Under the pieces are notes generated by a model, which worked only from the letters and a program-made list of their open reading frames with translations, searched no databases and was not told the DNA's origin. A stretch of DNA of 64,000 nt, taken from Isoetes taiwanensis. Lineage: Eukaryota > Streptophyta > Lycopodiopsida > Isoetales > Isoetaceae. Location of the stretch: the NCBI GenBank assembly GCA_021234155.1, contig JAJEKV010000075.1, forward strand, positions 5,248,805-5,312,804, in the 5' to 3' direction. This document shows, one piece after another, positions 32,650-44,457 of the stretch (positions within the stretch are counted from its first letter, which is position 1; each line of letters opens with the position of its first letter). A program made the position numbers and the translations under genes.

Positions 32650-35465
32650 GTGGAACTTGTCCCCTAGGGTAATTTCGGCATTCGGATGACATGGAGAGGT
32701 CGGATCGCCAATCGGGGCCTCCTCCATGCCCCAAAATCAAAAACGTGGTCTAAACCTGTCCGGGGCCAAAGCGGTGGCCATCCCAATCAAAAATCGAGGG
32801 TCTAAAGCTCACCCGGAAATACGGGGATTTTTCCTATCTGGCTTTTTCGGGGCCCTTGGCAAGCCAGCTGGCTGAAAACCATGATTTTTCCCCCGCCATG
32901 CATTAATCATGAATTTCCGGGATCATAAACACAAAAGCCACGAGATAAAATCCGGGTCGAAAAAGGTGAAATCTTGGCGGGATGTGCAGCATGGGCCGCA
33001 CTGCAAGAGAAAATGCACGGCAATAGAAGCACAAGCGGAGGCATGAGGCGAGCTTCCGAGCCAACCCCCTTAGGAGACCAGCTGGGTGGGTAGCGTCCTA
33101 CTAGGTAGTGGAGCTAGCTTTGCTTCTCCGTGGTCACATGTATACCACCTAGCAGTCCTAGTGCTGCTATTCTCACTTCAATCTTCTACCAGGGGCCTCG
33201 GGGTGAACCCCAAGTATCTTGTTCATGAGGCTAGTCCAAGGCGGGCCGAGGGCCGGGCTGGACCCCACTCGGGAGGCAGAGGCTGGCTCTCGCCAATGGA
33301 CCGGAACATCCCATTACCTAGGGGACCAAGTTTAGTGGGCGGAAGACCACCCCTCTCCAAGAAGCGCCAAAGTAGGTCGTTTACTACACACTTGTAGTCA
33401 ATTGGCATGGAGGTGGATCTTTGAATACCTCCTAGTGGGGGTAAGTGATTGATCCCACAGGAAAAAACCGGTAGTGGAACTTGTCCTCTAGGGTAATTTT
33501 TGGCGTTCGGACGATGTGGAGAGGTCGGATCGCCAATCCGGGGCCTCCTCCATGCCCCAAAATCAAAAGCGTGGTCTAAACCCTGTCCGGGCCAGCGGTG
33601 GCCATCCCAATCAAAAATCGAGGGTCTAAAGCTCGCCCGAAAATACCGGGATTTTCCATGCGCTCATGACCCACTTGGCAAGCCAGCTGGCTGAAAATCA
33701 GGATTTTTCCCGCCCCATGCATTAATTATGAATTTCCGGGACATAAACACAAAAAAAACAGGATAAAAATCCGGGTCTCGAAAAAGGTGAAATCTTGGCG
33801 GGATATGCAACATGACGCCTGCACACGCAAGAGAAAATGCAGAGCAATAGAAGCACAAGCGGAGGCATGAGGCGAGCTTCGAGCCAACCCCCTTTTGGAG
33901 GCCCAGGCCTGATTAGCGTCCCTCTTGGCGGTGGAGCTAGCTTTTCTTCTCCGTGGTCACATGTATACCACCTAGCAGTCCTAGTGCTCCCTATTGTCAC
34001 TTCAATCTTCTACGAGGGGCCTCGGGGGGTGAACCCCAAGTATCTTATTCTTGCGAGGGCTAATCCAAGGTGACGGCGGGCTGGACCCCCACTCCGGAGC
34101 AAGGCTGGCTCGCCAATGGACCGGAACATCCCATTACCTAGGGGACCAAGTTTGCGTGGGCAGAAGACCACCCCTTCTCCAAGAAGCGCCAAAGTAGGTG
34201 GGTTTACTACACACTTGTAGTCAATTGGCATGGAGGTGGATCTTTGAATACCTCCTAGTGAGGGGTAAGTGATTGATCCCACAGGAAAACTTCGCCGGTG
34301 GAACTTGTCCCCTAGGGTAATTTTCGATTCGGGACGGACCGGGCGCAGGTCGGATCGCCAATCGGGGCCTCCTCCATGCCCCAAAATCGGCGTGGTCTAA
34401 ACCACTGTCAAGGCCAGCGGTGGCCATCCCAATAAAAATCGAGGGTCTAAAACTCATCCAGGAAATACCGGGGATTTTCCTATACTCTCGGGGCCACTTG
34501 GCAAGCCAGCTGGCTGAAAACCAGGATTTTTCCTGCCCCATGCATTAATTATGAATTTCCGGAGCATAAACACAAAGAAAAGCCTGGATAATAAAATCGG
34601 GTCTCGAAAAAGGTGAAATCTTGGCGGGGATGTGCAGCATTGCCTGCGCGCCAAGAAAATGCACGGCAATAGAAGCACAAAAGTAGAGGCATGAGGCGAG
34701 CTTCGAGCCAACCCCTTCAGGAGACCCAGGGTGGTAGCGTCCTACTAGGTAGTGGAGCTAGCTTTGCTTCTCGTGGTCACATGTATACCACCTAGCAGTC
34801 CTAGTGCTGCTACTCTCACTTCAATCTTCTACCCGGGGCCTCGGGGTGAACCCCAAGTATCTTGTTCTCATGAGGCTAGTCCAAGCCGGGGCTGAGGGGC
34901 CGGGCTGGACCCCCACCGGAACCAAGAACTGGCTCCGCCCAATGGACCCGGAACATCCCCATTACCTAGGGGACCAAGTTCAGTGGTCGGGAAGACCACC
35001 CCCTCTCCAAGAAACGCCAAAGTAGGTGGATTTACTACACACTTGTAGTCAATTGGCATGGAGGTGGATCTTTGAATACCTCCTAGTGAGGGGGTAAGTG
35101 ATTGATCCCCAGGGAAAACTTCGCCCGTGGAACTTGTCCCCTAGGGTAATTTCGCCCGTTCAGGACGACCTTGCGAGGTCGGATCGCCAATCGGGGCCTC
35201 CTCCATGCCCCAAAATCCAAAAACGTGGTCTAAACCTTGTCGGAACGGCGGCCATCCCAATAAAAATCGAGGGTCTAAAACTCATCCGGAAATACGGGAT
35301 TTTCCTATACTCTCGGGGCCACTTGGCAAGCCAGCTGGCTGAAAACAGGATTTTTCCACGCCCCATGCATTAATTATGAATTCCGGAGCATAATCCGGGT
35401 CTCGAAAAAAGGTGAAATCTTGGCGGGGATGTGCAGCATATTTGCATATGCAAGAGAAAATGCAC
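32650..35465 (+). repeat. tandem repeat, about 825 bp unit, about 3.4 copies
   Basis: The landmark GTGGAACTTGTCC(C/T)CTAGGG starts at 32650, 33474, 34298 and 35127, giving periods of 824, 824 and 829. The units share ATGCATTAATTATGAATTTCC, ACATGTATACCACCTAGCAG and TACACACTTGTAGTCAATTG. Differences between units are mostly small indels in GC-rich parts. No long frame is shared by all units. Confidence 0.93.
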
Positions 35466-35550
35466 CAGCATATATACCTTTCGGGAGACTCCCCTTCACA
35501 AGAAAGGGGGGCGGCCGTCGAGGTGCACGCGGTGTTTGCAAAAGACATCC

Positions 35551-35691
35551 AAGGTCCATGTCACCATCATCTAGCCATGTCACCTAAAAATTTGCCAACA
35601 TCACCCAACGAAAAGACCAAAGATACACATCTTTGGTTTTGGCCTAGTCAAAACTTGACCTTGCTTACTTGGCATGCCATGTCACCACTTG
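35551..35691 (-). repeat. inner arm of the large inverted repeat, right
   Basis: Near reverse complement of 31591-31733. It passes directly into the right minisatellite array, mirroring the left side. Confidence 0.9.
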
Positions 35692-37235
35692 GGGTGCCTA
35701 GGTGGCATGCTTGAGACTAGGTGGCATGCCCTGGCGACCTTGGCATGTTGGAGCTGCATGGCATGTTGGAGCCACCTTGGCATGTTTGAGCCTAGGTGGC
35801 ATGTTTGAGCCACCTTGGCATGTTGGAGCCCGTGGCATTATGGAGTCCACGTGGCATGTTTGAGCCACCTTGGCATGTTGGAGCCTAGGTGGCATGTTTG
35901 AGCCCACCTTGGCATGTTTGAGCCACGGCATGTTTGAGCTGGGTGGCATGTTGGAACCTAGATGGCATGTTTGAGCCACCTAGGAATGTTGGAGCCTAGG
36001 TGGCATGTTGGAGCCCACGTGGCATATTTGAGCCACCTTGGCAAGTTGGAGCATAGGTGGTATGTTGGAGCCAGCGTGGCATGTTTGAGCACGCGTTGGA
36101 GCCTAGGTGGCATGTTTGAGCCATTTTGTCATGTTGCTTGACCTAGGTGGCATGTTTGAGCCACCTTGGCATGTTTGAGCCTAGGTGGCATGTTGGAGCC
36201 ACCTTGGCATGTGGGAACCACCTTGGCATGTTTGAGCCTAGGTGGCATGTTTGAGCCACCTTGGCATGTTGGAGCCCACGTGGCATGTTTGAGCCACCTT
36301 GGCATGTTTGAGACGCGTTGGAGCCTAGGTGGCATGTTTGAGCCACCTTGGCATGTTGGAGCCACCTTGGCATGTTGGAGCCTAGGTGGCATGTTGGAGA
36401 CCACATGGCATGTTTGAGCCACCTTGCCATGTTAGAGCCTAGGTGGCATGTTGGAGCCTGTGTGGCATGCTTGAGCCACCTTGGCATGTTGGAGCCCACG
36501 TGGCATATTTGAGCCACCTTGGCAAGTTGGAGCATAGGTGGCATGTTAGAGCCCGCGTGGCATGTTTGAGCATGTTGGAGCCTAGGTGGCATGTTGGAGC
36601 CACCTTGGCACGTGGCATGTTGGAGCCCACGTGGCATGTTTGAGCCTAGGTGGCATGTTAGAGCCACGGTGGCATGTTGGAGCCTAGGTGGCATGTTTGA
36701 GCCAACTTGGCATATTTAAGCCTAGGTGGCATGTTGTGAGCCACCTTGGCATGTTGGAGGCTAGGTGGCATGGTGGAGCCCACGGGGCATGTTTGAGCCA
36801 CCTTGGCATGTTTGAGCCTAGGTGGCATGTTGGAGCCTAGGTGGCATGTTTGAGCCCACCTTGGCATGTTTGAGCCACCTGGCATGTTTGAGCCTAGGTG
36901 GCATGTTGGGAGCCTAGGTGGCATGTTTGAGCCACCTTGGCATGTTGGAGCCTAAGTGAGCCTGGATGGCATGTTTGAGCCTATGTGGCATGTTTGAGCC
37001 ACCTAGGAATGTTGGAGCCTGTTGGAGCCCACGTGGCATATTTGAGCCACCTTGGCAAGTTGGAGCATAGGTGGCATGTTGGAGCCACAAGTGGCATGTT
37101 TGAGCACGTTGGAGCCTAGGTGGCATGTTTGAGCCATTTTGTCATGTTGGAGCCTAGGTGGCATGTTGGAGGCACCTTGGCATGTTTGAGCCTAGGTGGC
37201 ATGTTAGAGCCACCTTGGCATGTTGGTGCCCACGC
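35692..37235 (-). repeat. 19 bp minisatellite, right array (inverted)
   Basis: The same three unit subtypes as 30849-31590, in reverse orientation (TTTGAGCCTAGGTGGCATG and relatives). About 81 units by length, so twice the left array. Larger internal duplications are visible, for example a block with GGCAAGTTGGAGCATAGGTGG at about 36030, 36520 and 37050. Confidence 0.95.
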
Positions 37236-37289
37236 TATGCAAAAAATAGGTGTTAAGTAATTGAAGTAGTTGAAGTAACTTGTGTTACA

Positions 37290-37830
37290 TGGAATACTAG
37301 TATAAGAACATGTGATCGCGGCACGTGCATCACATGTAGCAAATCAAGTGCCCTACCACTATAAAGACCCGTGATATGGAAGGATAGGACATGTAGAGAA
37401 TCAAGTACTCTTTCCTACTTCTATATAAAGACATGTGAGAATAGAAGTATTACACATAATCGTAATTCATGTATTCTTTTCCTACAATGCCTTAGTAAAC
37501 TAAACTACTGGTCCTACTACTATAAAGACATGTGACATGGAAGCATATGACATGTAGAGAATCAAGTATTCTTTTCAGACTTCTATATAAAGACATGTGA
37601 CAATAGAAGTATTACACATGTCGTAATTCATGTATTCTTTCCTACAATGCCTTAGCAAATAAAGTACTCTGTCCTACTACTATAAAGACATGTGAATGGA
37701 AGTATAGGACATGTAGAGAATCAAATATTCTTTCCTACATTTATAAAGACATGTGACAATAGAATTATTAGACATGTAGAAATTCAAGTACTCTTTCCTA
37801 CAGTGGATTGTATTATAAAATGACATGTCA
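37290..37830. repeat. subterminal direct repeats of the nested element
   Basis: TATAAAGACATGTGA or a close variant occurs six times (about 37360, 37424, 37520, 37586, 37681, 37742). It alternates with GGACATGTAGAGAATCAAGTA and TTCATGTATTCTTTCCTACA blocks. The units differ in length, so the pattern is a two-part higher-order repeat. Such short subterminal repeats bind transposase in CACTA elements; that role is inference here. Confidence 0.75.
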
Positions 37831-37974
37831 CAATAGAAGAAACTACAAAACAACAGTGGATGTTTTAGTCCACTGAAAAAAGAACACCATTATCGAACAA
37901 AACCATACCTTCACAAATCCACATGTAGGATTCTTTGAAAACAGGACATGTAGACCTACCAAAACTGATGTTTT

Positions 37975-38003
37975 CAACAGTGGACCAAAAACCGGGGTGA
38001 GTG
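37975..38003 (-). repeat. right terminal inverted repeat of the nested element
   Basis: Reverse complement partner of 28020-28048. Element B sequence resumes after it with TGTTCTCCTTGTCACCC, which matches element A near 4355. Confidence 0.75.
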
Positions 38004-39540
38004 TGTTCTCCTTGTCACCCAGGAGGGTGTCTTTGGACTTGTTTTGCTCCAATAAGTCCTGAATTTCGGATTGAAGCTGAGCATGTTGATCTACAAGTAG
38101 GCTGGTCTGATCCTGGGCACTTTTGAGATCTATGCGGGCCTGTAAGAGAGCCCCGTGCTTTTCTTGAAGTTGGGCTTCCAAAGTTTGAACTTGTGCAGTT
38201 GCAGCTTGAAGGTCACGGTGAGCCGCATCTGAGGCCGTCAGGGCCGTGTGAACCCCATTCATAAGAGCTTCTTGGGATTCTTGTAACTTTAGAACAGCAG
38301 CTTGAGCATCCTGCTGATACTGATACAATAGCTGACGAGGGTGCTGTGGTGGTGGAGCCTCTTTGCTGCCTGGTTGGTTTATGATGTTTGTGAGACATGG
38401 TGTGAACTGGAATGCTTGGACTCGGGATCGAGGAGGAGACAAAGGACATGGGAGAGCGGAATTTTGACATGAACAGAGGAAGAAGGGCGTGAAGTCGACT
38501 TGGTGAGTCCGAGGAAGGGACCACTGAGTGGAATCATGAGAATGAGGAGGTGTGGGAGGAAAGTAATGACGGATAATGGCTTGAAGGTGGCCTCCCACAA
38601 ACTTCAGAAATAGAAGTGGCAGCCCAAGACGGTCCACTTCTTGGAGAAGACGGTAGAGAACGACAATTGGGGCCAATCAATGTGGTAGTTGGAGTGCGAA
38701 AATGGAGCACAATATTATAGAAAGGCTTATTGATATGAGTGTTCTTGATAGAATACCCAGGAACTTTTCGCCACGTAAACTTAACAAAAGTTTCATGGGG
38801 TTTGTCTATATTTGTCGCGATGCACATTGGCATGGATAAGAAGGTGCACCAAACTCGTTGACATCTAGATCCCGTATGCATCAAGATAAACAAGGGTTTG
38901 CAAAGGAATATGGAATACCTCAAATCAGGTGTTGAGTCACTTAAATGGTGGTGCCATCGACCACCGTGGGGTGTATCCATGTGGGGCGTTGACGATGTTA
39001 GCAATGAACCGCCTCAACCGGGTCGATTTGGAGCCGAAGTTCCATTTGAGAGAATTCGTGAAGTTTCTCGGCATGCTCTCGCGACTTCACGATTCGGCCA
39101 ACAAGGGCTTCACTCCGAAAGTGGGCCAAGAAAGATACAGACTAAAAAGAGCCGGGTTCCTCGAGGAGTAGTTTGAAGTGTAGAAAATTTTGGTGCAGCC
39201 ATGGCAAAAGATTTGCGGAAAAGAACAGCTGATTCAAAGGCGAGGAGATTAAGGCAAAGAAGCGGAGGACGGCGCCAGAGGGTCGGAAAAGGTTTAGGGG
39301 CGCCGCGAAATGGAGGCGAAGGGTATGATGAGGGCTAAACAACCACCATGGATAGTGCCAGATGTCGAAAAGATGCCAAGGAGGCTATGGAGAGGTAAAA
39401 TTTTGGCTAAGTCCCCAAACAACAAAGGGAGAAGCAATGAACAAGTGGAGATGAGACGCGGAGAGAATGATCGGATGTGACAAAATAAAGGACACATATT
39501 AATGTTTGACTGCATGAAAAGAAGCAATGGCATTTAATGC
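38004..39540 (-). pseudogene. element B extra ORF downstream of integrase (cut by the nested element)
   Basis: The best frame runs from 38676 to the insertion. It has FLKFVGGHLQAIIRHYFPP, then a proline-rich linker (PPPQHPRQ), then about 95 residues of coiled coil (VLKLQESQEALMNG, VQTLEAQLQEKHGALLQARI, DLKSAQDQ, LQSEIQDLLEQNKSK). Its C-terminal end lies beyond the insertion at 27835-28019. Upstream pieces lie in other frames at 38534-39004 (KNTHINKPFYNI) and 39142-39533. The protein is not needed in standard gypsy elements. A structural or targeting role is possible but not shown. Confidence 0.6.
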
Positions 39541-39700
39541 CGGGCAACTCGGTGGGATATCATTAAAACTAATGTGTCGAGGGTACCATGGATGCAGATA
39601 TGCGTGCGCGTAAAAGATTCTCATTTAGAAACAATTTTGCATTGCAAACACGCTATGAAGTTTTTATTGGTCCACGCCGACAAGGAGTTCCTCGGTTGGC

Positions 39701-39708
39701 TATATAAG
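39701..39708 (+). promoter_or_regulatory. internal TATA box on the strand opposite to element B coding
   Basis: GGCTATATAAG with ATTGGTCCACG about 30 bases upstream, the same as at 5985-6027 in element A. Conservation in both copies suggests it belongs to the family. Confidence 0.4.
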
Positions 39709-40263
39709 ACTAACCGGGAGTGAAGCTTAAGACATCCGATGATTTCGGCCAAAGATGGTCAGCCGCTGGTTTGAACGAGAATCGCACTATGCCCACTAAC
39801 CGGCCGAGGAGTGGATTACCGCAAGATGGATTGTCCGGGACTCGGCGCTGCCACAATCGTGGCCCGAGAATGGATGGCTGGTGTGCCGGGATGGTCAACA
39901 TCCCGATCCTAAGACCAACGGGATGGAGGTGGTTCTCGCACCTTCACGGGACCCCGAAAGGAACCTCTACCACCTCCTTCAAGATCACCTCCGCCCAACC
40001 CTGAGTAGAGGGTTTTTCTTCTTAGGTTTTAGTAGATAGGGCTCGAGCCCGCTTTTTGTATATAGGGCGCCCATAGCGGAAATAGCCGGGTTGTGCCCAC
40101 ATTTTGTAAAAATTTCCACCTATAATAATATATGCCGCTTTAGTCACTATCTATTTGTGTTTGGCGCTGCCTTGAATCAGATTCGCTTGTTGATTTTCAC
40201 TTGTTGTGGTATGAAATGTTTTGAGGTGAAAGCCATTAACCGTTGTAGGTAATGGAGTTCCAT

Positions 40264-41418
40264 CTAACTCAGCCCGACTGGAAACGCCGGGTTGAACCAC
40301 TTGAACAATTTGATAAGGGCCAAGCCATCAAACTTAAGCTTACCCGAAAATTTTTGTACCGGGAGAATCATAAAGAAGAACCAAATCTCCTTCTTTGAAT
40401 GTTTTTGTCTTCTATCGACGCTTGTCGTAGAGAGTTTTGCAACCGTTGTCCATGAAGAACACGAATATAAGCATCCCTTCAAGTTCATCCAACTGTTCCA
40501 ATTGATAGACCCTTTCTTTGAGTGCAAAGAAGCGGATTATGGGCAAGAGCAGCTGAAAACGGAGTGTTGGAAGGATGTATTCAAACGGCATGAGAGCTTC
40601 TTGACCATAAACCAATTTGAAGGGAGTGTGACCTGTAGCTATTTTGAAACAAGTATTGTAAGCCCAAAGAACAAAGAGGGAAGCTTGTTTTGCCGGGCCG
40701 GGCAGAAGCTGCCACAAATTTTCTTGAGAATTGTGACCGTAGTTTTGTTGGAAAGCCGCCAAACCATTGCCTTGAGGATAGTAAGGTGTGCTCTTGTGAT
40801 GATGTATCGAGATAATTCGTCGACTCCTTGATGGTATGATTGATAAAATGGACACCACGATCACCACCAGCCGTGGGGCAGCCAAATCGCGTGATAATTT
40901 GTCGATAGAGGACCTTTGGTCGCGGCTTGCCGCAGTTGTTGTCCGGAAGTGCAAAGCTTCCGCCCATTTAGTAGCGTAGTCGCTGAGAACCGAATGTAGC
41001 TGGCACGGTGTGCCGTGGGGCAGAGGATCGATGGGTCCCACAAAATCCATTCCCCATTTGCCGGGCGAAAGTGGCGCATGGCGACGGCCAAGGGAAGAGC
41101 CGCCACGGGCGGGGGCCCCCCACACGCCGCAAGCATCACACGCGCGGGCGTGGGCGGAGCGTCTTTGAAGAGCGTGGGCCAAAATACCCGGCCTAGAAGG
41201 ATTTTGGCGTCTTTGTGGTGTCACCATGAAAATGACCACCACCTAGCCCCTTGATGAGCTTCTCGACAATATCCGAACTTCATGAGGTAGAACACGCCAC
41301 GAAGGATGGTATCCTTACCCTTTTTGTAAAGATGTCCCGCAACCATGGTGTAGTCACGGACGTCAGCGGAGAAATTGATGACTACTTGGATTGTCGCTTG
41401 GCATGAGAGAGCCGCCAT
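40264..41418 (-). pseudogene. element B integrase
   Basis: The frame at 40412-41242 has CDACGVWGAP (zinc-binding end), then KWGMDFVGPIDP with the first catalytic aspartate. It goes on to HHKSTPYYPQGNG and WAYNTCFKIATGHTPFKLVYGQEALMP, the well-known C-terminal core segment of gypsy integrases. The region of the catalytic glutamate reads NGLAAF, so it is not kept. The upstream zinc-finger part lies at 41221-41418 (YTMVAGHLYKKGKDTILRG), and the tail at 40264-40527. It is broken by frameshifts. Confidence 0.85.
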
Positions 41419-41675
41419 GTCCTGGTGGTGGAAGAGCTACCGGAGGAGGTAACCGCTGAAAGTCATGGAACCAATGTGGTGTTGCCGTGACTAAAAAAGA
41501 GTTGAGCCGCGTGAAAGGCGCCACGAGACTCCAGTGGGAGGGATCATCCGGGTGGATGCGTGAAAGATAATCCGGGACAACATGAGATTTGCCAGCCTTG
41601 TGAACAATTTCAAAAAGGCAAATTTTGAGAAGAAGGACCTAACGAGCAATGCGCCCGTGGGCGTGGATTTGTTGA

Positions 41676-42146
41676 TCAAATAAAGGAGTGCTTGGTGGTC
41701 AACAAAGAATTTGATCCTGACTGCCCAAAAGGTAGTGACGGAAGCGCTTGGACATAGAAAATGAGACCCAAAGCTTCACTCGCGTGGCGTAATAGTTGGC
41801 GCCAGCGTAATTGAGTTTTCGGCCGGCGATCGGTTTGGTTTGTCGGGCAGCGCATCATATTCTTGAGAAAGAACAACTCCAATAGCAAACCAGACATCGA
41901 CATGAACATGAAAGGGCTTGTCCCATTGAGGAGGAACAAGAACCGGGCCCGAGTAAGCAAAAGCTTCAACCGTTGGAAGCAAAGATCCGCCGGGAATTCC
42001 AAGCCTGTGGATTCATCACCCGTGAGTTTATGAATGGGATCCGCAATGGCCGCTAGTCCGTGAATGAAGGTGGAGTAATAATTGACCTTACCCGTGAAAG
42101 AGCTGTCTCCCTTGATATTGGGCCGGTGCTTGAGCTTTGAGCACAA
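41676..42146 (-). pseudogene. element B RNase H and connection domain
   Basis: It holds KVNYYSTFIHGLAAIADPIHKL, the connection segment between reverse transcriptase and RNase H in gypsy elements. A neighbouring frame has VPPQWDKPFHVHVDV with GVVLSQE, the RNase H start. Two overlapping frames (41676-42146 and 41776-41982) show a frameshift. Confidence 0.75.
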
Positions 42147-42790
42147 TAACCGATTTTGGCAGATCTGCGGGTGATACCGCCATCGACAACGGTCCTAACA
42201 AGTAACACCCGAGGTGACACAAAAGGTGCATTTCTCCTCGATTGAGACTAATGCCTGACTCATCACATTTCCAAAGACGAAGTTCCAATTTATCCAAATG
42301 GTCAGCCATGGAATCAGAGGCGAGAAGTCATCTTGAAAAATTTGTAAGAAGGATTTTCCTTCATAAAATCATGAAAACCGAGCATGATGCTGAAACGCGG
42401 GATGGAGAGTTTGATAAGCAAAAGGAACCGCCTTTGTAGGCAAAAAGTACCAATGGGTGGTGGTGAAAGTAGTCTTGAGTTGATCAGATTCTTTGATTGA
42501 GATCTGATTGTAGCCGTAAAAACCATCCATGAAGGAGTACATCTCATGTCCAACACCCTCTTCCGTAACCTCGGGTCCAGGAAGGGAAGTGGAAAATGAT
42601 CACGCCCGCGGGCCCGATTGAGTTTTCGGCGGTCCACGCAAAACGCCGATCTTACCATTGTGTTTGAGTGCAATGACGATGGGGCTCACCTTATCTCGTA
42701 ATGTTTGACCTCATAGATCAAACGGGCAAAGAAGGAGTTTGTCAATTTCGCCTTTGACGCTTATCACTCAGAATTGGGGTTGAGCCGCAT
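42147..42790 (-). pseudogene. element B reverse transcriptase
   Basis: The frames at 42314-42673 and 42088-42309 carry parts of the domain: KHNG-like and CVDRRKLNRA, ending in LSIPRFSIMLGFHDF and WKCDESGISLN. The motif A region (MDGF) is split across frames near 42530. It matches element A 8301-9000 in position. Confidence 0.7.
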
Positions 42791-43385
42791 CTGCTGCTGC
42801 TATACCGGACGGGCATCCGATTTTGGTAGGAATGGTGAGTTCCCCAAGGCTTTGTTGATTCCCCGAAGATCTCCCAGAGCTCCTGCTAAAAATGTGTTTG
42901 AACTTTTGAAAAGCCGCGGACGGCCCTCAAGTAATGATAGGGGGTTGGAAGATTGGCGCCATATGACAGGCCGATTGTTGCCTACGCCCACGATCTCGAC
43001 TTCAGGAGTCCGGAATATGGGGTATCACTTCGGTCCCCGACAATGTGTGCAGGAGGTTGAAGCATAACAGATGCGTGGCCCTCCTGCGTGGTGAAAAGAG
43101 AGGTTGCCGAAGTTTCATCAAGGTAGGTTGCTTCATGACAAAAGCGGACATCTACAACAGAGCCGCAGGAGATTCCACATCTGAAAAGTGATCAACCCGC
43201 TGAATTCGATTGCAAGGAGCCGTAAGGGTCAAGCAAAAGCCACGCCTACCGGTCCCGATCAAGGGTCATTTCTCCCCAAGGATCTCGCGATATTGGTGGT
43301 AGGATGACGAGGCGCATCAAGCGTGGAGCCCCGAACTTGATAGATATTTTGGGCGCCCCTCTACCTGGTGTCGGAGAGAGAGGGT

Positions 43386-44333
43386 TCAGCGATTGTCGAC
43401 GGAAATGATTTTGCCCGCTTCCAAGTCCATGGTGGCATTGAGGTGACCATCTGTGATGACTAACCGATCCGCGGCCCAAGAATGGATACTCTTGGCCCGG
43501 CGGAGAAAAGGTCTCACGACCAACATTTCATAATCATCCGGATCTTCTCCAGCCTTCCAAACACCAAATTCCAAGGGGAATCGGAGATCACCAATGTTGA
43601 TGTGAAGAAGAGGCGCGGACGCCTTTGAGGTCGCGTGGATATGGCCATTAGCCAATTTGATGTCATATGGGGCACGATATAGAGTTGTTTGATGCCCATT
43701 TGTTTGAGAGTTTATCCCGTGATGAGATTGACCGCTGCTACCTCCGCCAATTTGAACATGATTGACTTGTTGATTGCCCACCGTGGCATGTACCGTGGGG
43801 AGTAGAGGTAGCAACAGCCCCAACCAAAACGGTGGGAGTGGTAATGGTCCTTGAGAGCGTGACGTAGTTTCAAAAATTGTGGCCAAACTTAAAGGAATTT
43901 TGATTTTTGCTAGTTCCTCTTGGAGTTCCAGAGGCACATGAGAAAAAGGATCTGCGGGATCCACAGGTGCTGGAGTGCGTGGTAATGAAGCAGCAACTTC
44001 TTTGAATAGGTCAACCTCGGCAGCTATATTTGGATACGTCTGAGAGCGTGGAGGTTGAGACGTGGAAAGGGCTTCTTGTCTTTGTTGAGCTCGAGTAGTG
44101 GCATGAACATTAGCCAACGCGGCGGCCTTCGCCAGCCTTGCATGAGGTTCAAAATGCTTTGGCTTAACTTTAGGCATGACATGCATGAGTTTCTCCAAGT
44201 CGTGCAAAGTGAACCTTTTTTTCTTCTTCATGAGGTATGGTGTCGACAAAGCAAAAGGCAGGTTGCGTACCATTAGGAATAATGGGTAAGGGACGGACGC
44301 CCGGTCTAGCGCGCGGAAATCAAACCAACCCAA
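43386..44333 (-). pseudogene. element B protease region
   Basis: An open frame of 315 codons. It has LPRTPAPVDPADPFSHVPLE and KIKIPLSLATI as in element A, then VNHVQIGGGSSGQ at the protease active site. The catalytic aspartate of VQIDGG is changed to glycine here. The second segment reads YEMLVVRPF. An active protease is therefore excluded for this copy. Confidence 0.8.
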
Positions 44334-44457
44334 TTTGATGGTCGGACCGGAGGATTAAGAGCCTGAAAAATTTCTCCCCGTGCTTGTTGATCCATCCGAG
44401 GTTGATTGGCGTGAGCTGGTTGATAGCGTGATTGCCGAGGGGCGTGAGGTGGCTTCT

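Larger units (their letters stand above)
28020..38003. mobile_element. 9,984 bp terminal-inverted-repeat element nested in element B
   Basis: Its ends are inverted repeats of about 29 bp: CACTGACCCC-AATTTTTGGTCCACAGTTG at 28020-28048 and, reversed, CACTCACCCC-GGTTTTTGGTCCACTGTTG at 37975-38003. The surrounding element B sequence matches uninterrupted element A on both sides. No transposase was seen, so it is non-autonomous. The interior is almost all repeats, in an overall inverted-repeat layout. The CACT start and short subterminal direct repeats suggest a CACTA-like element, but the flanking bases show no clear 3 bp duplication, so the superfamily is open. Confidence 0.75.

Noticed and set aside
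30849-37235. Several open frames of 60-183 codons in the minisatellite arrays, with peptide words such as NMPRWLKHA
   Set aside because: They arise because the 19 bp unit has no stop codon and three units make 19 codons; frames exist on both strands and follow array length, not gene structure.
28020-38003. Firm assignment to the CACTA superfamily
   Set aside because: The termini start CACTG/CACTC, not CACTA, and a 3 bp duplication is not visible; the name is only a tentative comparison.
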